The translations under genes and the position numbers were made by a program. Below are positions 15,430 through 22,742 of a stretch of 64,000 bases of DNA, one piece after another. The notes under the pieces are model-generated. The model worked only from the letters and a program-made list of their open reading frames with translations, did no database searches and was not told where the DNA came from. The stretch's first letter is position 1. The number at the start of each line of letters is the position of its first letter. The stretch lies in assembly GCF_900142415.1 (NCBI RefSeq), contig NZ_FRAU01000003.1, forward strand, positions 188,307 to 252,306, written 5' to 3'. The DNA comes from Rhodothermus profundi. GTDB lineage: Bacteria > Bacteroidota > Rhodothermia > Rhodothermales > Rhodothermaceae.

Positions 15430-16872
15430 ATGCCTGATCGGCGCACGTTTCTCCGAACCTTACTGAGCTCAACGGCGGCGCTGGCAGCGCCTGGCCTGTG
15501 GGCAGGGTGCCGTCAGGAAACAACCGACCAGGCCGAAGCAGCACCGCCGCTGCGCCGCACCACCCCTACCGGTCCTACCCGCACGGTACGCCTCCGGGTT
15601 GAACCCATTGAAGTCGAGGTGGCCCCGGGCCGCATCTACCGCACCTGGGGCTATAACGGCGCATTTCCCGGCCCAGAGCTTCGCGTGCGCGAAGGCGAAC
15701 AACTACAGGTTATCGTCGAAAACTTTCTGCCAGAAGGGACCACGATCCACTGGCATGGCGTACCGGTCCCTAACGCTATGGACGGAGTCCCCGGCCTGAC
15801 CCAAGACCCCATTGCGCCCGGCGAAACCTTTACGTACACGTTCGTGGCCGCTCCTTCCGGTAGCTATCTATACCACAGCCACGTTGGCCTGCAGCTCGAC
15901 CGTGGCCTGCTCGGCGCGTTAATCATTGAAGAAACCACACCGCACGTATCCTATGACCGGGAGTACACCCTGGTACTGGACGACTTCCTGCCCGGCGCCC
16001 CGCAGCCGCTTGCAACCAGCGCTCCCGGCAGGCCCGGTCGCGGCATGATGGGACGTGGCATGATGGGGGGCATGCGGGGAATGATGGGCATTCAGATGCC
16101 TTCCTATGCCGGATCGTTGATCAACGGTCGTCTGCCGGAAGCAGCGCCGGTCTTTGAAGTACGGCAGGGTGAACGCATCCGCCTGCGGCTGCTGAATCCT
16201 TCCGGTGCCAGCACCTTCCGCTTCGCTATCGACGGACATCCCCTGCTGGTTACCCACGCAGACGGCCGGCCTGTAGAGCCTGTGCGCGTCGACAATCTGC
16301 TTATCGGCATGGGCGAACGCTACGATGTCATGCTGGAAGCCACTAATCCCGGCCGCTGGGCTATCGTGGCCATTCCGGTTGAAGGCACGCACGCCCCGGC
16401 CCGCGCCATCCTTCACTATCGAGAAAGCCGCGCGCGAGGGCTGCCGTCCGGACTGCCAGAAACGCTCCAGGGGCGCACGCTTACCTACGCCGACCTGCGC
16501 TGCCTGGAAATGCTACCGGCCCGGCGTCCCGACCGCACCTTCCACCTCGTCCTCTCAGGCGGCATGCCCATGGCGCCACGCTGGACAATCAATGGCCAGG
16601 CATATCCCGAAGCTGACCCCCTGGAAATCACGAAGGGCGAGCGCGTGCGCTTTCGCATGATCAATCACAGTATGATGCTGCATCCCATGCACCTGCACGG
16701 CCACTTCTTCCGCGTAGGCGACGCCCTGAAAGACACCGTGCTGGTGCTTCCCCACATGGGCCGCATTAGCTTCGACTTTATTGCCGACAACCCGGGACGC
16801 TGGTTCTTCCACTGCCACAACCTCTACCACCTTGAAAACGGCATGGCCCGGGAAGTGCGGTATCGGTCCTGA
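15430..16872 (+). CDS. Second multicopper oxidase (laccase-like)
   Basis: 480 aa. The twin-arginine-like signal DRRTFLRTLLSSTAALA (residues 3-19) indicates Tat export. Copper ligands are HWHG at 107-110, HSH at 149-151, HPMHLHGHFF, and FHCHNLYHLENGM near the C-terminus with the type 1 Cys. A short Met-rich loop (GMMGRGMMGGMRGMMG) spans about residues 199-214. It is shorter than the CopA-family oxidase at 7881 and lacks the long His insert. It is closer to CueO or spore-coat/laccase-type oxidases. It is the last gene of the run that starts at 12350. A role as a periplasmic cuprous oxidase fits the neighbours. Confidence 0.9.
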   Translation: MPDRRTFLRTLLSSTAALAAPGLWAGCRQETTDQAEAAPPLRRTTPTGPTRTVRLRVEPIEVEVAPGRIYRTWGYNGAFPGPELRVREGEQLQVIVENFLPEGTTIHWHGVPVPNAMDGVPGLTQDPIAPGETFTYTFVAAPSGSYLYHSHVGLQLDRGLLGALIIEETTPHVSYDREYTLVLDDFLPGAPQPLATSAPGRPGRGMMGRGMMGGMRGMMGIQMPSYAGSLINGRLPEAAPVFEVRQGERIRLRLLNPSGASTFRFAIDGHPLLVTHADGRPVEPVRVDNLLIGMGERYDVMLEATNPGRWAIVAIPVEGTHAPARAILHYRESRARGLPSGLPETLQGRTLTYADLRCLEMLPARRPDRTFHLVLSGGMPMAPRWTINGQAYPEADPLEITKGERVRFRMINHSMMLHPMHLHGHFFRVGDALKDTVLVLPHMGRISFDFIADNPGRWFFHCHNLYHLENGMAREVRYRS

Positions 16873-16964
16873 TCAGAACCAGTCGGCTGGATCCGGCAAC
16901 GGCATCCCCCGATTCAGCACAAAAAAAGAGGATTGTCAACCTGCCCTAATAATGTTCAACCCAC

Positions 16965-17402
16965 TCATGTAGCAGCCGTACCGGTCCACGAAGGCGGATC
17001 GCTGGCCGGAAACGACTCCGCATCCGCCTCCTCCACTTCATCCAGTGGGAGAGGCTCTGGCAGCGCAACCATCAGCACCTGCCCGGGCTCTGCTCCGTTG
17101 AAATGCAGCCGGCATCCGGAGAGCGTATCTTCCAGCAGCACTAAGGTGCCGGGCGTCAGCCGGTGCCGGAACGCAGGAGGCACGCGGAGCTCAAGCTGCC
17201 CGGAAAGCACGGCCAACAGTTGGGTCCCGTCCTCCAATTGCCAGATGGCTTCGCTTCCGGGCTGGGCCTCCAGCACCTGCATCCGCACCGCCGGCCAGCG
17301 CTTGATCAACAACCCCACGTCGCCCACATCCCGCAGCTTGAGTTCCAACCGGCCCGATACGACCTGGCCATCCGGACGCCGGTAAATGCGCGTAACCCAC
17401 AT
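16965..17402 (-). CDS. Small cupin-like protein with a SFPASDPP tail
   Basis: 145 aa on the opposite strand, convergent with the multicopper oxidase. The central part (GSEAIWQLEDGTQLLAVLSGQ, then LTPGTLVLLED) has the beta-rich layout of cupins, but the usual His metal ligands are missing. The C-terminus EEADAESFPASDPPSWTG matches a short acidic Ser/Pro motif (SFPASDPP) that recurs at the ends of many unrelated small bacterial proteins. No signal peptide. Function unknown. A sensor or organic-ligand-binding role is possible, but nothing in the sequence proves it. Confidence 0.6.
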   Translation of the reverse strand: MWVTRIYRRPDGQVVSGRLELKLRDVGDVGLLIKRWPAVRMQVLEAQPGSEAIWQLEDGTQLLAVLSGQLELRVPPAFRHRLTPGTLVLLEDTLSGCRLHFNGAEPGQVLMVALPEPLPLDEVEEADAESFPASDPPSWTGTAAT

Positions 17403-17534
17403 GGATTGCTCCAGGAATGTTTCAGGAACCGATTTCCTTACCCGGTATCCTTGAGGAGGTTTTCAAAAAAGCCGCCTTTCGGCAAAACAGCATGATGAAG
17501 AAAATGCGAAGCTCTCTAAAATTTCGTCCCTCTC

Positions 17535-17562
17535 TTGACCATGAGTCTTTTTTTTAGTCTTG
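17535..17562 (+). promoter_or_regulatory. Candidate promoter upstream of the small Cys-rich frame
   Basis: TTG at 17535-17537 and TAGTCTTG at 17555-17562 (close to TAnnTTTG) are separated by 17 bp. It lies about 75 bp upstream of ATG 17636. Just downstream are two short inverted repeats, at 17559-17572 and the palindrome AGAGCGGCCGCTCT at 17571-17584. Confidence 0.3.
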
Positions 17563-17635
17563 CTTCAGCAAGAGCGGCCGCTCTATTGGATCAACATCTT
17601 GCCAAACCGTTCATCCCAAAACCTGTCAGAGCGCC

Positions 17636-17941
17636 ATGAAACGGTGGATGCTTCTGGTATGGCTGCCTTTTCTGTTGGGCAGCGGCAACGAACGTCCTAC
17701 AGGGTTAGCTCTGAACACAACGGCGCATGATCCTCTCTGTGCCCTGGCAACCGAAGATTGCAGGGATGGCATTCCGTGATTAGACTGCCAGATAGGGAAA
17801 GTCCAGGTCATGGGCGTCTTCGGTGCGACCTTGCCCAAGATCCATTTCCAATGTGAACCGGGAGGCTCCTACCGCTGTGATGGCGAAGCTATTCTGGCGT
17901 TGTTGACATCGGCAGGTGGTATGAATGAAGAACCGGAGTAA
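17636..17941 (+). pseudogene. Small secreted Cys-rich protein frame interrupted by one in-frame TGA
   Basis: From ATG 17636 a signal-like start (MKRWMLLVWLPFLLGSG) leads to DPLCALATEDCRDGIP and then TGA at 17777-17779. The same frame continues without another stop for 53 codons: LDCQIGKVQVMGVFGATL, then PKIHFQCEPGGSYRCDG, ending at TAA 17939-17941. That TAA overlaps the start of the next gene (17925) by 17 bp. Five Cys lie on both sides of the TGA. The pattern fits the small secreted Cys-containing peptides that precede 6-bladed beta-propeller genes in Bacteroidetes. A nonsense mutation or read error is most likely; recoding is a remote alternative. The 47-aa peptide before the TGA could still be made. 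Confidence 0.5.
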
Positions 17942-19028
17942 TCGTGCACAAAAAGCTGTAACGCTGCCAATGTCCCCCCTTATGATTGCGTTGTTGCTGG
18001 GCCTCATCGCGTCGGCGGTGCAGGCTCAGCAACAACGCCTGCGTGTTACTTTTCGGCTGGAACAGCCCATTCTGCTCCAAGAACAACCCGGGGCCTACAT
18101 TCAAACGGTAACCTCAATCACCCGCACCGACTCGCTGCTCTGGATCACGGGTGGCCGGCCGGGCAATACGGCGCTTTATGTTTATGACCTGAACGGTCGC
18201 TTCATCCAGCAGGTCGGCGAGCAGGGAGATGGTCCCCATGCGTATCGCAGTGCCGGATTTCTACGAATCTTTCAGGATACGCTCTGGCTGTGGGACAACA
18301 TGGGGCTCAGGCTACTGGGCATTGATCTTAAAACGCGACAAGTCGTTCAACGGTACTCCGATTTCAGCTTAAACTGCCAAGACTTTATTTATCGTTATCC
18401 TTTTGTGATCTTTAGTCACTCTCAAAGAACCTCACAGTTTATTACGCTATTCGATCTGCGCCACAAACGATATGTGGAAAGTTTTGGAGAAGGCCAGTAT
18501 GAAGACGAAATCCTGTCGCTTATGTCAGGAACCGGACATTTAGCCTACCTAGATTCCCTGGTTTACTTTGTTCGACCATCGCAGCCTGCACTCTACCGAC
18601 TGAATCTGCGAACGCGCCAGGTTCAACGTTTCCCGTTAGCAATTCCAAACTTTACCGTTGCTCCCTATAAAGGTCCACGTGTACCCGCCCTTACCCTACA
18701 AGCCGTGCGCTATATCTTTACCAATTCTGTAAACCGTGGCGTATGGAAAACTCCCATAGGTCTCGTCCTTTTGATCGACACAGGAGCTTATGTGTTTAAA
18801 GATTTCACACCAAAAAGCAATGGAGACCGATCGCTAAACTTTGTCGTGGTCGACTTACGAACATTGCAACAGATTGGCCATATTTATCTTGAAACAGACT
18901 TTCTCGTAAAGAATGGTTTGAACCAGTTTGTTGGTTGGGATCCGGAGACGGCCACCTTCTATTTTTACAGCGTTCGTGAAGAAGAGCCCCTGCACCAGAT
19001 TATTCCTGTCCGTTTGCATTTTGAGTAA
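17925..19028 (+). CDS. Secreted 6-bladed beta-propeller protein
   Basis: 367 aa with a signal peptide (about residues 17-35, LMIALLLGLIASAVQAQ). The fold is indicated by repeated hydrophobic-DxxG strands such as TALYVYDLNGRFIQQVGEQGDGP, a hallmark of Bacteroidetes 6-bladed beta-propeller proteins (BF4221 type). No enzymatic motif is visible. The gene is visibly more A+T rich than its neighbours, hinting at different ancestry. Its ATG lies inside the end of the preceding Cys-rich frame. The C-terminal half is homologous to the damaged copy right downstream (VAPYKG, FTNSVNRGVW and HQIIPVRLHFE all recur there). Confidence 0.8.
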   Translation: MKNRSNRAQKAVTLPMSPLMIALLLGLIASAVQAQQQRLRVTFRLEQPILLQEQPGAYIQTVTSITRTDSLLWITGGRPGNTALYVYDLNGRFIQQVGEQGDGPHAYRSAGFLRIFQDTLWLWDNMGLRLLGIDLKTRQVVQRYSDFSLNCQDFIYRYPFVIFSHSQRTSQFITLFDLRHKRYVESFGEGQYEDEILSLMSGTGHLAYLDSLVYFVRPSQPALYRLNLRTRQVQRFPLAIPNFTVAPYKGPRVPALTLQAVRYIFTNSVNRGVWKTPIGLVLLIDTGAYVFKDFTPKSNGDRSLNFVVVDLRTLQQIGHIYLETDFLVKNGLNQFVGWDPETATFYFYSVREEEPLHQIIPVRLHFE

Positions 19029-19046
19029 TGGGCCTGCGAGCATGCC

Positions 19047-19582
19047 ATGCTTTCCTTCTGGGACCCGACGCTCCATCTAGCTGCGCAGGGTGCCTACATC
19101 TATTTCGCCCCTCCCGCAGAAGCAGCCTTTGCCTGCGTGCGCACTTTCAAGATCGAAACCTTTCCCCTGGGTACGGAATTTTCCGTCGCTCCCTACAAAG
19201 GTGATCCGACCCCCTATGCGCCCGAGATGGCGCCGTTCCTTTTCACGCAGTCGATCAACCGGGATGTCTGGTGCACTCGCCAGGACCTGACACTTATCGT
19301 AGCGACTGGTCCCTATCAGCTCCCGGTCGAAGGCACGCGGGTGGACATCATCTGGCGCAAACGGAAGAAGCGGAAGTGCATTTTATGCTGGTAGATCCCC
19401 ACACCATGCGACAGATGGGTCATCTGCAGTGGGAAGGGGCGTTTGTTCATCAACACAAACTGCTCAGACTAGCAGGCCGCGCTTCGGCAACCGCCACCTG
19501 CTACTTTTACGGACAGCGTGAAACCGAGTCCATCCATCAGATCACGCCGGTGCGGTTCTATCTGGAGCCGGCGGCGCGCTGA
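19047..19582 (+). pseudogene. Truncated, frameshifted copy of the beta-propeller gene
   Basis: Read in two frames, this region matches the C-terminal half of the 17925-19028 product. Frame one (from 19047) gives FSVAPYKGDPTPYAPE and FLFTQSINRDVWCTRQ, then runs off into RKRKKRK and a stop. The second frame picks up at about 19350-19375 with EAEVHFMLVDPHTMRQMGHL and ends HQITPVRFYLEP. The parent has FTVAPYKGPRVPA, FTNSVNRGVWKT, VVVDLRTLQQIGHI and HQIIPVRLHFE. The N-terminal half is missing. One indel and a 5' truncation therefore separate it from a working gene. It is more GC-rich than the intact copy, so it is not a recent duplicate. Confidence 0.75.
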
Positions 19583-19601
19583 GGAAGCGGAATTTGCCGG
19601 T

Positions 19602-21275
19602 TCAGGTGGCGCAGCAACTGAGCTGGCGTACATCTTTTGTAAAGCCCAGCGCGGCCAGCTTGACGGCCTCAGACCAGGTCAGGTAGGGACAGAAGCAGCG
19701 GGCCAGCTCGGAAACCGGAATGTCGTAGCGCAGGGCCAGCGACAGCCCCATCAGCAGCTCGCCGCCTTCCGGGGCCACGATGCGGGCGCCCAGGAGCCGG
19801 TCGCTCCGGGGGTCACGTAGCAGCTTCAGGAAGCCGCGCGCGTCGCGCCCCACCTGCGCGCGCGGCACCTCGGAAATCGGCAGCACGGAGGTTTCGTAGT
19901 CGAGGCCGGCTGCCTGCGCCGCCCGTTCGTCCAGGCCCACCCCGGCCACCTGGGGATCCGTAAAAATGACCCAGGGCACGTTCTGCTCGTCGCGTCGCTC
20001 CTGCTGATGCAGCAAGGCATTTTCTGCAGCCAGCTTTCCTTCGTACGCGGCGGTGTACACGAACAGCGGCGCACCAATCACATCGCCTGCGCCCCATACG
20101 GTGGGTACAGTAGTCCGCAGCGTCTCGTCCACCTGCAAAAAACCCTGCGGGTCGGTTGCAATGCCCAGCGCCTCCAGGCCCAGGTGGTCCGTATTGCCCC
20201 GGCGTCCGGTGGCCACCAGCAGGTGCGTACCGCTGATCCGGTGGGTTTTCCCGGCTTGGACGTAACGCACCTGCACTCCGTCCTGCTGCCAGGAAACGTG
20301 CTGGAGCTGCACGCCGGTCCGAATGTCCACGCCTTCTTCCTGCAGATAGGCCGCCAGGGTATCAGACACATCAGGATCCTCCCGAGAGAGAATCCGGGCC
20401 GAGCGTTGCAGGAGCGTCACCTGGCAGCCGAGTCGGGCGAACGCCTGCGCGTTTTCCAGCCCGATGTAGCCGCCGCCCAGCACAATCAGATGCCCGGGCA
20501 GGGTATCCAGCCGATACAGCGTTTCATGCGTGAGATACGGGCCTTCGGTCAGTCCTGGAACAGGCGGCAGGGCCGTCCGCGCACCGGTCGCAATCAGCAC
20601 AGCACGGCCCGAGAAAATCTCATCGCCGATCTGGATCGTGTTCGGACCGGCCAGGCGCGCCCGTCCTTTCCGAAAGGCGATCTGCCTGCCATCGATCAGG
20701 TCCAGGTACTTATGCTGGCGCAGTTTGCTGGTGAGCGCCTGCACCTGTTCGATCAGGGCGCCAAAGTCCACCACCTGGCTGGTCGAGCGAATTCCAGCAA
20801 ACGGATGATGCGCCGCGCGGTAATGGGCTTCGGCTGCCCGAATGAGCGCTTTCGACGGCACGCACCCGACGTTCACGCAGGTGCCTCCAGGGGGTAGCCC
20901 TTCGTTGACGATCAGGCTGCGGAAGCCCAGTTCACGCGCCCGCAACGCTGCCGCAAACGCTGCCGATCCGCCACCGATGATCAGCAGATCGTAATCCACC
21001 CGATCCGAAACGCCCTCAGGCAGCGTTTTATCGCCGATCTCACGCACCACTTCCCACCGCTCCAGCCGATAGCCAGGACCAGCGGCGGCGATAGCCTGTG
21101 CCAGCGCTTCGGCCTCCACTGTCTTCCCCTTCCACGTAACCATCACTCGTCCATGGGACCAGTCGACCACTTGTGCCCGCGTCACGCCAGCCACCTGCCG
21201 GAGTGCCCGTTCAATCGCACGCGCGCAGTGAGCGCACGTCATCCCCTTGATATGCAGGGCTAAGATTTTTTTCAT
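19602..21275 (-). CDS. merA: Mercuric reductase MerA with N-terminal HMA domain
   Basis: 557 aa. Residues 1-70 are a heavy-metal-associated domain with GMTCAHC (Cys14, Cys17). The rest is a flavin disulfide reductase: FAD motif GGGSAAFAAA, redox-active GGTCVNVGCVPSK (Cys133, Cys138), NAD(P)H-binding GGGYIGLENAQAF, and a dimer domain. The C-terminus ends LSCCAT with vicinal Cys554-Cys555, which deliver Hg(II) to the active site and set MerA apart from lipoamide dehydrogenase. It reduces Hg(II) to Hg(0) with NADPH in the cytoplasm. It overlaps the MerTP gene by 4 bp. Confidence 0.95.
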   Translation of the reverse strand: MKKILALHIKGMTCAHCARAIERALRQVAGVTRAQVVDWSHGRVMVTWKGKTVEAEALAQAIAAAGPGYRLERWEVVREIGDKTLPEGVSDRVDYDLLIIGGGSAAFAAALRARELGFRSLIVNEGLPPGGTCVNVGCVPSKALIRAAEAHYRAAHHPFAGIRSTSQVVDFGALIEQVQALTSKLRQHKYLDLIDGRQIAFRKGRARLAGPNTIQIGDEIFSGRAVLIATGARTALPPVPGLTEGPYLTHETLYRLDTLPGHLIVLGGGYIGLENAQAFARLGCQVTLLQRSARILSREDPDVSDTLAAYLQEEGVDIRTGVQLQHVSWQQDGVQVRYVQAGKTHRISGTHLLVATGRRGNTDHLGLEALGIATDPQGFLQVDETLRTTVPTVWGAGDVIGAPLFVYTAAYEGKLAAENALLHQQERRDEQNVPWVIFTDPQVAGVGLDERAAQAAGLDYETSVLPISEVPRAQVGRDARGFLKLLRDPRSDRLLGARIVAPEGGELLMGLSLALRYDIPVSELARCFCPYLTWSEAVKLAALGFTKDVRQLSCCAT

Positions 21276-21886
21276 AACGACTCGTTTGCTTTCAGGTGCG
21301 CGTCAAATCCAGCGCTGCGAATGGTCTCGATGAGCTGCGCTACCGACACCTTTTCCGCCTCGAAGCGCACGCGTGCTTCTGGCGGCTCCAGCGTTACCTC
21401 GGCCGCCCGTACCCCCTCAAGGCGCTGCAACGCATAGACCACCGCCTGGCTACAGGCCTCGCAAGTCATCCCCTGCACCTCCAGGACCACCTCCTGCACC
21501 GACGGGTTGGTCTCCTGCGTAACTGCCGGTACCGTATGCGCAGATTCGATCAAAGAGGGCGCGACCAGCAGTCCCAGCACCAGCACTGTCGCGCCTCCCA
21601 GCAACAACCGACGCATCTTCGGATGCAGACCGGCCTCGCAGTCGCAATCTGGATCCTGGCGACGCCGCGCTTCCCGATACCAGGCCAGCGCCAATGCTCC
21701 CAGCGCCAGCGCTATAAAAAATGGTCGATAGGGTTCCAGCGCGGTAAGCTGACTCACCCAGACACCCCCCACGCCAGCGGCCACTGCAACTAAAGGGCCA
21801 ACACAACAGATAGAAGCCAGCACCCCGGCTCCAATGGCCGCCAACAGGCTGGAACGAACTACCGCGTTTGTCTTTTGGGCGCGCAT
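21272..21886 (-). CDS. merTP: MerTP: mercury transporter MerT fused to a MerP-type HMA domain
   Basis: 204 aa. The N-terminal half is MerT-like with three hydrophobic helices. The first holds the Hg-binding pair in ASICCVGPLVA (Cys27-Cys28), and a cytoplasmic or loop CDCE (Cys81, Cys83) lies between helices two and three. After a linker, residues about 130-204 form a MerP/HMA domain with GMTCEAC (Cys142, Cys145). The fusion tethers the periplasmic scavenger to the importer, so Hg(II) can be passed to the MerA HMA domain. The stop overlaps the merA start (ATGA), and the gene follows the regulator after only 6 bp. Confidence 0.92.
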   Translation of the reverse strand: MRAQKTNAVVRSSLLAAIGAGVLASICCVGPLVAVAAGVGGVWVSQLTALEPYRPFFIALALGALALAWYREARRRQDPDCDCEAGLHPKMRRLLLGGATVLVLGLLVAPSLIESAHTVPAVTQETNPSVQEVVLEVQGMTCEACSQAVVYALQRLEGVRAAEVTLEPPEARVRFEAEKVSVAQLIETIRSAGFDAHLKANESL

Positions 21887-21892
21887 ACGTGG

Positions 21893-22297
21893 TTACCCCG
21901 TAGCATTCAGGTTCAGTTGAATTCGGTCCAGGTCCAGCTCATCGAAAAGTCGCCCCAGCAATCGGGCGAACGGATGAGCCGTGCAGACCCGATAGTAGAT
22001 CGTCTGCGCCTCCCGTCGCGCTTCCACCAGCGCTTTCTCCCGCAGGATTTTCAGATGACGTGAAACCGCCGGCTGCGAGATCTCAAAAATATCGGCCAGG
22101 TCGCACACGCACAGCTCGCCCGCTCGATGTAGCACGTAAAGCATCCGCAGGCGCGTTTCATTACCGGCAGCCTGCATGAAGGCAGCCAACGCCACCAGAT
22201 GATCATTCCCAAGCGCTTCCCGGCGAAGCCGGGCCAGCTTCTCTGCATCGACCGCCACGCGCACGCAGGTGCGATCGGTCACCTCCTGCCGTCTCAT
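21893..22297 (-). CDS. ArsR/SmtB-family metal-responsive repressor of the mer operon
   Basis: 134 aa winged-helix regulator. ELCVCDLADIFEISQPAVSRHLKIL carries the metal-site pair Cys63/Cys65 followed by the recognition helix. Further Cys at 11 and 105 could complete a soft-metal site. This is an ArsR-type repressor rather than the MerR-type activator of Proteobacterial mer operons. It is the first gene of the merTP-merA transcript and sits just downstream of a palindromic operator. It is expected to leave DNA on binding Hg(II) or a similar thiophilic ion. Confidence 0.85.
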   Translation of the reverse strand: MRRQEVTDRTCVRVAVDAEKLARLRREALGNDHLVALAAFMQAAGNETRLRMLYVLHRAGELCVCDLADIFEISQPAVSRHLKILREKALVEARREAQTIYYRVCTAHPFARLLGRLFDELDLDRIQLNLNATG

Positions 22298-22311
22298 AAT
22301 TTAACAAATTG

Positions 22312-22321
22312 GTTAATTAAC
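22312..22321. promoter_or_regulatory. mer operator palindrome GTTAATTAAC
   Basis: A perfect 10-bp palindrome, extendable with one mismatch pair to 22309-22324, lies between the -10 element and the regulator start codon. That would place it over the transcription start. A+T-rich palindromes at this place are typical of ArsR/SmtB repressors, so autoregulation is likely. Confidence 0.5.
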
Positions 22322-22329
22322 TAACTTGC

Positions 22330-22358
22330 TATATAACAAACAGCAGGGAATTTGTCAA
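22330..22358 (-). promoter_or_regulatory. Sigma70-like promoter of the mer operon
   Basis: On the minus strand TTGACA (22358-22353) and TATATA (22335-22330) are separated by exactly 17 bp. They lie about 33 bp before the start codon of the ArsR-type regulator. This near-consensus proteobacterial-style promoter is unlike the Bacteroidetes TAnnTTTG pattern and may reflect acquisition by transfer. Confidence 0.6.
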
Positions 22359-22395
22359 CCTTCCGACAGGAGGCAGTTGCAGAAGGACAGGCCTG

Positions 22396-22428
22396 AAATA
22401 AAAAACCCCGACTTGAAAGCCGGGGTTT
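22396..22428 (-). terminator. Rho-independent terminator of the tRNA-Thr transcript
   Basis: On the minus strand an 8-bp hairpin stem (AAACCCCG with CGGGGTTT, loop of 10 nt) is followed by a T-rich tract (TTTTTTATTT). It begins 5 bp beyond the 3' end of the tRNA gene. Confidence 0.75.
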
Positions 22429-22433
22429 GTAGG

Positions 22434-22506
22434 AGCCAACGGCCGGACTCGAACCGGCGACCTGCTCATTACGAGTGAGCCGCTCTACCAACTGAGCTAC
22501 GTTGGC
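22434..22506 (-). tRNA. tRNA-Thr (anticodon CGU)
   Basis: A full cloverleaf can be folded on the minus strand: acceptor GCCAACG/CGTTGGC, T8 A9, D arm GCTC...GAGC with AGTTGGTA, anticodon stem GCTCA/TGAGC with loop CTCGTAA, and T arm GCCGG-TTCGAGT-CCGGC. The loop gives anticodon CGU, which reads ACG threonine codons. The discriminator is U. The next encoded bases are CCT, so the CCA end is not fully encoded and must be completed by CCA-adding enzyme. Confidence 0.95.
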
Positions 22507-22511
22507 TCGGC

Positions 22512-22586
22512 ATGCTAGAGCAATTTAGCGAAGCATTTCACGCGCAGTCAAGTGTCAGGATCCCGCTCAGCGACCACCTTTCCTGA
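22512..22586 (+). CDS. Possible 24-codon leader ORF (tentative)
   Basis: ATG at 22512 opens a 24-codon frame (MLEQFSEAFHAQSS..., stop 22584-22586) that ends 28 bp before a strong plus-strand terminator hairpin. It has no clear ribosome-binding site. It is listed only because a plus-strand terminator with no other upstream plus-strand gene needs an explanation. It may be noise. Confidence 0.15.
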   Translation: MLEQFSEAFHAQSSVRIPLSDHLS

Positions 22587-22614
22587 CCTTAACATTTCTT
22601 CAAGCAGCCCGATT

Positions 22615-22657
22615 AAGCGGCTTCCGGCTGGGCCATGTGCGCCGGAAGCCGCTTTTT
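22615..22657 (+). terminator. Orphan rho-independent terminator or attenuator upstream of the M32 peptidase
   Basis: A perfect 14-bp stem (AAGCGGCTTCCGGC at 22615-22628, GCCGGAAGCCGCTT at 22641-22654) with a 12-nt loop runs into TTTTT at 22653-22657. No plus-strand gene precedes it, since the tRNA is on the other strand. It would therefore end an unknown short transcript or attenuate the peptidase mRNA. Confidence 0.65.
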
Positions 22658-22742
22658 GTCTGCCGTTCAGTTTCACAGCTTACAGACAGCGTCGAATCTT
22701 CCGATGATTGTATCTTGGAGCCTGTCAGACGCGGGTATTCCT

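Noticed and set aside
17571-17584. 14-bp palindrome AGAGCGGCCGCTCT as a recombination or attachment site
   Set aside because: No integrase, flanking duplication or tRNA nearby; GC-rich palindromes of this size can occur by chance.
19602-21275. Alternative reading as lipoamide dehydrogenase serving the PDH complex
   Set aside because: N-terminal HMA domain, vicinal C-terminal CC and the MerTP/ArsR operon mark it as MerA; it is also far from and not co-transcribed with the pdh genes.
22434-22506. tRNA-Thr as an integration site for a mobile element, given the adjacent mer operon
   Set aside because: No duplicated 3' tRNA fragment or integrase found within the window; the mer operon lies on the 3' side but is not bounded by repeats that I can see.
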